A stretch of 7,214 nucleotides of DNA from Bryobacterales bacterium (lineage in GTDB: Bacteria > Acidobacteriota > Terriglobia > Bryobacterales > Bryobacteraceae): positions 20,011-27,224 of the forward strand of contig PLMF01000172.1 in NCBI GenBank assembly GCA_003142355.1, read 5' to 3'. A program made the position numbers and the translations under genes. The notes under the pieces were generated by a model that saw nothing but the letters and a program-made list of their open reading frames with translations, was not told where the DNA came from and made no database searches. Positions 1 through 5,325 of the stretch are shown here, piece by piece. Each line of letters begins with the position of its first letter. Position 1 is the stretch's first letter.

Positions 1-2064
1 ATTCTGGACTTCGGCATCGCGCGCTTTCTGGACGCCAGCAGGACCCGCCACACCACGCCGGGCTTCATTCTCGGCACCATCGAATACATGTCGCCCGACC
101 AACTGCAAGGGGTGGATGCCGATCCATTGACCGACATTTTTTCCTTCGGCGTCACCTGTTATGAGTTGTTGTCGGGTCATCAACCGTTTCGCGCGGACAC
201 CGTCAGCCGGATCATGTACCTGCTGGCGACCGTGGACCCCGCCCCTCTGTGCCAGGTGGTTCCCGGCTGCCCCGAGGGCTTGCAGCATATTGCGCGAACC
301 GCTCTCGCCAAGGACCGTTCACGGCGATACCAGAGCGTGCAGGAACTGCTGTTCGACCTGGCGCCGATCGAGGCCGCTCTGCGCAAGGAACGGGCGATGG
401 ACCTGGCCGCCGAGGCCGGCCGGCTGATTGAAAGTGGGGACCTCGACCATGCGCAGTCATCCCTGAACCGGGTGCTGGAACTCGATCCGGCCTGCGAAAA
501 GGGACAGCAACTGCGCCGTGAGATGCAAAGACGGCGCGAGCGCCGGGAACTGCTGCGTCAGGCGGAGGCCCTGATCGACGCCGGCGAGCAACAACTGGCT
601 GCGAAATCCTTCGACGCGGCCATCGAGACATTCCAGAACGCGTTGCGTATGGTTCCCGCCGACGCCGCCTCGATGCGCGCCGATGTGGAGGGGCGGCTTT
701 TTGTGGCCAGCCAGTCGCGCGAAGCGGCACGACGCTTCGCGGCTTTGCTTGCGGAGGCTCGGGAAGCGGCGCGGCGCGGGAACCTTCGCCCGGCGCATCG
801 CCTTGCGGCTGAGGCCGCCGCGCTGGACCCCTCGAGCACGGAGGCGGCCGGCTTGGCGCAACAACTGGCAGTCGAAATCCAACAGCGGGAGGCCGAAGAG
901 GAGCGGCAGCGCCGGGAGCGCCTCCGGCGCGAAGAGGCCATCTCCAGCGTCACCCAGGCCGTGCGCGCGCATGTGAATGCCAAGCGATACACGGACGCAT
1001 TGCGGCTGGTGGAAGGCACGCTCGGCCAATATCCAGGGGACGAGATCCTTGAGAAGGTCCGCGCCGTGGTGCGCGAGGCCCGCCGCCGGTACGCGACGGA
1101 ACTGGAAGCGGAACGCCAGCAAGCCATCGAGCGGCAGCGGCAGGCGGAGGAACAACTGCGGCTGCTGGAAACCGAGCGTGGCGAAGAAAGCCCCGAAGAG
1201 AAGCCCACCCACGTACCGGCCGCGGAGGAAGGCCCGAAGGATCTCCGGTGGTGGATCAGCAGCAATCGGCGGCCCACCCACTTGCCGGGCGCGGAGGAAG
1301 GTGGGAGAGGACCCGGTGTCGAGGAAGCTGAAAACGCGCCCCCGGCGCCGCCTTCCTCTAACGCCGGCAGCCGCTACGGTCGCGGCTACGATCCTCACTC
1401 ACATCCGAGCCGCGACCGCGAGGGAACGGTTGGCCCTCTTGTTTCGGAACCGGTCCTTAATTCTTCGCAGCCCGCACGCGTGGCCGTGATATCGAGTCTG
1501 GCATCCCTTTACAGACGCCTTGGCAGGCGGACGGTTGTTCTCGCCGCTGCCGGCCTCGTTGCCCTGATCCTTGTCTTCTGGCTCTTGCCGCAGCGCAAGC
1601 AGATCGAACAGCGAAAGCCGTCGGCGTTAGCGGGCTCGCAGGATGCAATTCCGAATGGTGCGTCGTCAGCGCCATACTCGTGGATGGCGTCGGAGTTAGC
1701 GGGCTTGCAGGATGCAATCCCGAAGGCCATCGCGACGTGCCAGTGGCCCCAGGCGGGAGCGGACATCGACAGGTTCGAGCAACTCGCGCCGCGAGATCCC
1801 CGCGCCGCGGCATGGCGAGCGCAGGTGGCCGAGGGCCGAAAGGCGGATCTCCCTGTGAAGAAGGATTCGAAACGAGAGGAGGGGCAGCAGAGGGAGTTGG
1901 CCCAGGCAGAGCAACTGTTACGGCAGGGCGACTACCCGGCAGCCATCGCATTGTTCCAAAGTATGCTGGCAAGCGATCCGGGCAACACCCGCGCGCGGAA
2001 CGGATTGAAGCAGGCGACGGACGCCAAAGCGACGGAGGATCGCGTATTTGGGGGAGGCCGTTAG
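1..2064 (+). CDS. Transmembrane Ser/Thr protein kinase with TPRs, 5'-truncated
   Basis: Open from base 1, so the true start and the N-terminal kinase lobe lie upstream; 687 residues are visible. It begins at the DFG motif (residues 3-5, Mg-ATP binding), followed by an activation loop with Thr18/Thr19, then GTIEYMSPDQ (25-34), where the usual Glu of the APE/SPE motif is Asp33. DIFSFG (45-50) is subdomain IX, and the domain ends near RRYQS (108-112). TPR-like helix pairs and charged Glu/Arg coiled coil fill about 122-385. A Pro/Glu-rich repetitive linker follows, then one hydrophobic helix (about 511-530) preceded by RRLGRR, which places the kinase in the cytoplasm. The tail (about 535-687) has two TPR-like units and would be extracytoplasmic. 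It ends in tandem stops TAG TGA. The family phosphorylates Ser/Thr in response to envelope signals; the target is unknown. Kinase identity is secure, the role is not. Confidence 0.93.
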   Translation: MLDFGIARFLDASRTRHTTPGFILGTIEYMSPDQLQGVDADPLTDIFSFGVTCYELLSGHQPFRADTVSRIMYLLATVDPAPLCQVVPGCPEGLQHIARTALAKDRSRRYQSVQELLFDLAPIEAALRKERAMDLAAEAGRLIESGDLDHAQSSLNRVLELDPACEKGQQLRREMQRRRERRELLRQAEALIDAGEQQLAAKSFDAAIETFQNALRMVPADAASMRADVEGRLFVASQSREAARRFAALLAEAREAARRGNLRPAHRLAAEAAALDPSSTEAAGLAQQLAVEIQQREAEEERQRRERLRREEAISSVTQAVRAHVNAKRYTDALRLVEGTLGQYPGDEILEKVRAVVREARRRYATELEAERQQAIERQRQAEEQLRLLETERGEESPEEKPTHVPAAEEGPKDLRWWISSNRRPTHLPGAEEGGRGPGVEEAENAPPAPPSSNAGSRYGRGYDPHSHPSRDREGTVGPLVSEPVLNSSQPARVAVISSLASLYRRLGRRTVVLAAAGLVALILVFWLLPQRKQIEQRKPSALAGSQDAIPNGASSAPYSWMASELAGLQDAIPKAIATCQWPQAGADIDRFEQLAPRDPRAAAWRAQVAEGRKADLPVKKDSKREEGQQRELAQAEQLLRQGDYPAAIALFQSMLASDPGNTRARNGLKQATDAKATEDRVFGGGR
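1204..1301 (+). repeat. Imperfect direct repeat in kinase linker, 69-bp offset
   Basis: The stretch at 1204-1232 recurs at 1273-1301 with a few mismatches. Both encode PTH(V/L)P(A/G)AEEG in the Pro/Glu-rich linker before the membrane helix. The in-frame 69-bp offset suggests local tandem duplication in a region under weak constraint. Confidence 0.7.
1377..1432 (+). repeat. Palindromic REP-like element inside the kinase linker
   Basis: A perfect 11-bp inverted repeat (CGGTCGCGGCT at 1377-1387, AGCCGCGACCG at 1408-1418) can form a hairpin with a 20-nt loop inside the coding sequence. The segment 1405-1432 matches 22 of 28 bases of 2134-2161 in the downstream spacer, including an identical 11-bp CCGAGCCGCGA core, so the two belong to one repeat family. 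In frame it encodes PSRDREGTVG (residues 469-478) in a disordered linker. I recall SRDREG-type insertions from Solibacter-like proteins, but that is memory and not shown here. Confidence 0.6.
1621..1724 (+). repeat. Imperfect direct repeat after the membrane helix, 69-bp offset
   Basis: The 35 bases at 1621-1655 recur at 1690-1724 with three mismatches and encode S(A/E)LAG(S/L)QDAIP just outside the predicted membrane helix. The 23-codon offset keeps the reading frame. It looks like an in-frame tandem duplication that lengthened the extracytoplasmic stalk. Confidence 0.75.
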
Positions 2065-2102
2065 TGAAGCCGAGATTCTTAGACGTCACGAAACAACTGT
2101 GC

Positions 2103-2161
2103 CAACCGCTCTCTAACGTTCGCGCCCCCGATTCCGAGCCGCGAACATTAGAGAGCGGTTG
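2103..2161. repeat. Long intergenic palindrome (REP/MITE-like hairpin)
   Basis: Arms 2103-2124 and 2140-2161 pair over 22 positions with one mismatch (2117/2147), around a 15-nt loop. It fills most of the 122-bp spacer between the kinase stop and the next gene. No T-tract follows the right arm, so a classic intrinsic terminator is unlikely, although the hairpin could still attenuate or stabilise a read-through transcript. The right arm resembles the element inside the kinase linker (1405-1432), which favours a dispersed palindromic repeat family. Apart from this hairpin and a Shine-Dalgarno-like hexamer the spacer shows no feature I can name. Confidence 0.75.
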
Positions 2162-2170
2162 CCAGCATTA

Positions 2171-2176
2171 GAGGAG
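2171..2176 (+). promoter_or_regulatory. Shine-Dalgarno-like GAGGAG for the 1040-residue gene
   Basis: GAGGAG ends 10 bases before the GTG at 2187 and supports that start. It lies 9 bases after the right arm of the palindrome, so folding of that hairpin could affect ribosome access. Confidence 0.6.
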
Positions 2177-2186
2177 TGCCACGCAA

Positions 2187-5100
2187 GTGAGTGCAAGGTT
2201 CGTTTCGATCACGATGCTTTTGTTGCTCCCGACATTGACCGAAGCGCAGCCTCCGGTGCGGTGCTCTGGCCCACTGTCGGAGGCCCAACTGACCGACTTG
2301 TTGAAAGCAGTTCCCACCCTGCGGATGAGACAACTCGTCGCCAGTTGCGGCATCGCCTTCGAACCCACCGGAGAAGTGATCGGCCGCCTGCGTTCCGCGG
2401 GAATGCCGCAAACCGTTCTCGATGCGGTGCGCGCTGCCACCGGACCCGCCGAAAGGAAGCGCCAGGCGGAACAAGCTTTGTGGGAGTCCATGAAGGAGAG
2501 CCAGGAGCCGACGGCGTTTGAGGATTACCTTCGCCGATATCCGGAGGGGCAGTTTGCCGAGCCGGCACGTCAGAAGTACAGGGATCTAAAGGTCGACGGT
2601 ATGCGGGCCGAAATGGAGCGGGCCCTTGCCGCCGGGCAATGGGACGCGGCTGACGGAAAAATTCGGGATTTGCTGAGCGTTGTTACGGAAAATGATGAGA
2701 TCGGGGGTTGGCGGCGGCAGATCGCTGAGGGGCGAGAGGCGACCGCCCGGGCGCCGGGCACAAAGAAGGTGAACCTGAAAGACGGGCTGACGTACGTCTG
2801 GATTCCGCCCGGGACGTTCACGATGGGCTGTTCGCCTGGAGATGCTGAGTGCGACGACGGCGAAAAGCCCGCACACCAGGTCACCATCACCAGCGGCTTC
2901 TGGCTGGGCCAGACGCCCGTAACCCAGCAGGCCTATCAGCGCGTGAGAGTATACAACCTGCCGAGTTATTTCAAAGGCGCTAATCTTCCCGTTGAGAACG
3001 TGGTTTGGAACGAAGCGAAGGCTTACTGTGCAGCGATCGGAGGGCGGCTGCCGACGGAGGCGGAGTGGGAATATGCGGCGCGGGCCGGTTCCACGGGCTC
3101 CCGCCATGGCAATCTGGATGAGATTGCCTGGTACTGGGGGAACAGCGAAGGCAAGACCCATGAAGTGGGGCAGAAGCAGGCGAACGCCTTCGGGCTGTTC
3201 GATATACTGGGCGACGTCTGGCAGTGGACGGCGGACTGGTATGGGCCCTACCCTCCCGGCGCGCAGAGCGATCCATTCGGGGCCGTGAGCGGCCAGTTCA
3301 GAGCGCTGCGCGGTGGTTCTTGGAGCAATAATCCGGAGAACGTGCGCGTGTCGCTCCGGCTCAAGGGCGTTCCGGGCAGCAGTAACGGCGGTATCGGACT
3401 TCGGTGTGTCGGGGAATCCCAAGCCGCTGACGGGCGCTCGGCGGATGCAGAGCGCATGGTGTCAGCCCCGCGGAAGCTGTCAGCGCAGGACTTGGACGAG
3501 ATCCTCAAACGCGCCGATGCTGCTTATGCCCGGCAGGATTACGCCACCGCGGCGCCTCTTTACCAGAAATTGGCTGACAGCGGAAACTCCGGCGCCATGA
3601 ATCGGCTGGGATTCATGTATTACCTTGGGCGAGGGGTGGCACAGGACTATACGCAAGCGGTGGCTTGGTACCGCAATGCCGCCGAGAAGGCAAACCCTGC
3701 GGGGATGACCAACCTTGGCCGAATGTATCAGAGCGGGCGAGGGGTGTCGCAAGACGATACGCAAGCGGCAGCTTGGTACCGCAAGGCCGCCGAGACGGGC
3801 GAACCAGCGGGGATGGACAACCTTGGCTTTATGTATCAGAACGGGCGAGGGGTGGCACGAGACGATACCCAAGCGCTAGCCTGGTACCGCAAGGCTGCCG
3901 AGAAGGCCGATCCTGCGGGAATGACCCACCTCGGCCTTATGTATCAGAACGGACGAGGAGTGGCAAAGGACGATACGCAAGCGGTGGCTTGGTATCGCAA
4001 GGCGGCCGATAAGGGCGAACTCGCGGGCATGACCAACCTTGGCTTTATGTATCAGAACGGGCGAGGAGTTGCACAGGACTATTCACAAGCAGTGGCTTGG
4101 TACCGCAAGGCGGCCGAGAAGGGCGAACCCCATGGCATGACTTTCCTTGGCGCGATGTATGAGACCGGACACGGGGTGGGACAGGATGATGCCCAAGCGG
4201 TGGCTTGGTACCGCAAGGCCGCCGAGAACGGCAGCTCCGAGGGAATGACCAACCTTGGCCTTGCGTATCAGAACGGGCGAGGGGTGGCAAAGGACGATAC
4301 GCAAGCGGTGGCTTGGTATCGGAAGGCCGTGGATAAGGGCGAGCCCGCAGGCATGACCAACCTTGGCTTTATGTATCAGAACGGGCGAGGAGTTGCACAG
4401 GACCAATCACAAGCGGTGGCTTGGTATCGGAAGGCCGCCGATAAGGGCGAACCGCAGGGCATGACCAACCTTGGCGTGATGTATGAGAACGGGCGAGGAG
4501 TAGCGAAAGACATGGCCGAGGCGCTTGCCTGGTACAGCAAAGCTGCGGCGCTCGGCAACGAAGCGGCTAAACTGAACGTGAAGCGACTAGGCCAGGCGGA
4601 GAATGAGGGGGCTGGTACGGCGGCGACTCCGCCGGCCACCACCGTAGCGGGGCCAACAAAGGTGAACTCGAAAGACGGGCTGACTTACGTATGGATCCCG
4701 CCGGGGACGTTCCAGATGGGATGCTCACCGGGGGATGCGGAGTGCTCCGACTACGAGAAACCCGCCCACCAAGTGACCATCACCAAGGGCTTCTGGATGG
4801 GGCAGACGCCGGTGACCCAGCAGGCCTATCAGCGCGTGACCGGAGAGAACCCCAGCAGTTTCAAAGGCGCTAATCTTCCAGTTGAGCACGTGACCTGGAA
4901 CGAAGCGAAGACTTACTGCATAGCGATCGGAGGGCGGCTGCCGACGGAAGCGGAGTGGGAGTACGCGGCGCGGGCCGGTTCCACGGGTGCGCGCTATGGC
5001 AATCTGGACGAGATCGCCTGGTACCAGGGGAACAGCGGAGGCAAGACTCACGAAGTGGGGCAAAAGCTGGCGAATGCCTTCGGGCTGTACGACGTGCTGG

Positions 5101-5309
5101 GGAACGTGTTGCAGTGGGTTGCGGACTGGGATGCTAATTACCGGTCCGGCGCGCAGAACGATCCGCCCGGGGCGGAGAACGGTGAGCACAGAGTGCTGCG
5201 CGGCGGTGCGTCGGGCAGCAGTTCCAGCGTCGCTCGCGTGTCGGGCCGTCTCTGGGACGTGCCGGGCCGTCGTTTTTTCCGCGTCGGCCTTCGGTGTGTC
5301 GGGAAATGA
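2187..5309 (+). CDS. Exported FGE-like / Sel1 / FGE-like protein
   Basis: 1040 residues. The GTG start gives MSARFVSIT, which lines up with the ATG-started MSAR/MSAK of both downstream paralogues, so it is preferred to ATG 2214. Residues 1-20 are a signal peptide (cleavage near LTEA-Q, no lipobox). Residues 29-85 form a small helical domain (PLSEAQL, FEP, LRSAGM). About 87-184 is a helical module with YLRRYPEGQFAEPA and QWDAADGKI. FGE-sulfatase-like domain 1 spans 195-410 (TYVWIPPGTF, MGCSPGD, RLPTEAEWEYAARAGS, DVWQW, LRGGSW, GLRCVGE). Nine Sel1 repeats fill 469-792, and FGE-like domain 2 spans 826-1040. Neither FGE-like domain has the Cys pair that true formylglycine-generating enzymes carry after LRGGS(W), so an enzyme is unlikely. 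The fold is C-type-lectin-like and serves binding in many relatives; Sel1 repeats mediate protein contacts. Domain 1 carries a DGR-like variable region. Domain calls are firm; ligand and function are unknown. Confidence 0.93.
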   Translation: MSARFVSITMLLLLPTLTEAQPPVRCSGPLSEAQLTDLLKAVPTLRMRQLVASCGIAFEPTGEVIGRLRSAGMPQTVLDAVRAATGPAERKRQAEQALWESMKESQEPTAFEDYLRRYPEGQFAEPARQKYRDLKVDGMRAEMERALAAGQWDAADGKIRDLLSVVTENDEIGGWRRQIAEGREATARAPGTKKVNLKDGLTYVWIPPGTFTMGCSPGDAECDDGEKPAHQVTITSGFWLGQTPVTQQAYQRVRVYNLPSYFKGANLPVENVVWNEAKAYCAAIGGRLPTEAEWEYAARAGSTGSRHGNLDEIAWYWGNSEGKTHEVGQKQANAFGLFDILGDVWQWTADWYGPYPPGAQSDPFGAVSGQFRALRGGSWSNNPENVRVSLRLKGVPGSSNGGIGLRCVGESQAADGRSADAERMVSAPRKLSAQDLDEILKRADAAYARQDYATAAPLYQKLADSGNSGAMNRLGFMYYLGRGVAQDYTQAVAWYRNAAEKANPAGMTNLGRMYQSGRGVSQDDTQAAAWYRKAAETGEPAGMDNLGFMYQNGRGVARDDTQALAWYRKAAEKADPAGMTHLGLMYQNGRGVAKDDTQAVAWYRKAADKGELAGMTNLGFMYQNGRGVAQDYSQAVAWYRKAAEKGEPHGMTFLGAMYETGHGVGQDDAQAVAWYRKAAENGSSEGMTNLGLAYQNGRGVAKDDTQAVAWYRKAVDKGEPAGMTNLGFMYQNGRGVAQDQSQAVAWYRKAADKGEPQGMTNLGVMYENGRGVAKDMAEALAWYSKAAALGNEAAKLNVKRLGQAENEGAGTAATPPATTVAGPTKVNSKDGLTYVWIPPGTFQMGCSPGDAECSDYEKPAHQVTITKGFWMGQTPVTQQAYQRVTGENPSSFKGANLPVEHVTWNEAKTYCIAIGGRLPTEAEWEYAARAGSTGARYGNLDEIAWYQGNSGGKTHEVGQKLANAFGLYDVLGNVLQWVADWDANYRSGAQNDPPGAENGEHRVLRGGASGSSSSVARVSGRLWDVPGRRFFRVGLRCVGK
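3318..3398 (+). other. DGR-like variable region, FGE-like domain 1 of the 1040-residue protein
   Basis: 27 codons from TCT (LRGGSW) to GGA (IGLRCVGE). Against the same 27 codons in the 315-residue protein, 16 codons encode different residues, all through first- or second-position changes. Examples are AGC/GTC, AAT/GAT, AAC/GTC, CTC/AAC, AAG/GTG, AGC/TTC and GGT/TTT. The third base is unchanged in all 16. The framework (W, P, VRVS-R, VP, G) is conserved. This matches adenine-targeted diversification of AAC/AAT/AAG template codons. It is unusual in lying mid-protein and not at the gene's 3' end. Confidence 0.7.
3591..4562 (+). repeat. Nine tandem 108-bp Sel1 repeats
   Basis: Nine consecutive 36-codon units with consensus AGMTNLG-MYQNGRGVA and DDTQAVAWYRKAA-KGEP, with no length variation. 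Sel1 repeats are TPR-like helix pairs that stack into a protein-binding solenoid. Units 5 and 8 share an identical 54-bp run (4026-4079 and 4350-4403, offset 324 bp), and units 4 and 7 are also close. A three-unit block was therefore duplicated relatively recently. The first and last units are the most divergent, as expected when arrays grow internally. Confidence 0.95.
5208..5288 (+). other. Divergent counterpart of the variable region in FGE-like domain 2
   Basis: Same 27-codon position in the second FGE-like domain of the 1040-residue protein. Many positions fit the pattern seen in the other two copies (GGC, GTC, GGC, CTC, TGG, GAC, TTC at variable sites). Several changes cannot come from template adenines shared with those copies: SW is replaced by AS (GCG TCG), CCG by TCC, and several third bases differ. 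It may be an old, drifted variable region or one written from a different template. Confidence 0.45.
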
Positions 5310-5325
5310 TCTTCCCATTGTTCCT
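5310..5325 (+). promoter_or_regulatory. 16-bp pyrimidine-rich intergenic spacer, no Shine-Dalgarno
   Basis: Between the stop of the 1040-residue gene and ATG 5326. It lacks any GGAG-like sequence. It matches the 16-bp spacer at 6274-6289 at 12 of 16 positions. Such tight spacing implies one transcript and possibly translation re-initiation after the upstream stop. Confidence 0.5.

Noticed and set aside
457..1398. Long open frame on the minus strand opposite the kinase gene (313 codons)
   Set aside because: Shadow of a high-GC gene on the other strand; the + strand frame has recognisable kinase and TPR sequence, and the antisense product shows no motif I recognise.
2103..2161. Intrinsic (rho-independent) terminator after the kinase gene
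   Set aside because: The stem is long and strong but no T-run follows it, and the related element lies inside a coding region; a palindromic repeat is the better reading.
2065..2186. DGR template repeat in the spacer
   Set aside because: The spacer holds a palindrome, not an AAC-rich copy of the variable segment, and no reverse transcriptase motif was seen in any frame of the window.
2187..2270. Lipoprotein signal
   Set aside because: A Cys follows the hydrophobic segment (VRC and VPC), but no L-x-x-C type lipobox is present; a signal peptidase I site at LTEA-Q fits all three paralogues better.
3591..4562. CRISPR array
   Set aside because: The 108-bp periodic units are translated Sel1 repeats in one open frame, with no short repeat-spacer alternation.
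4987..5325. Earlier in-frame start for the 315-residue gene
   Set aside because: It would overlap the FGE-like domain 2 coding sequence of the upstream gene in another frame; ATG 5326 gives a signal peptide matching both paralogues.
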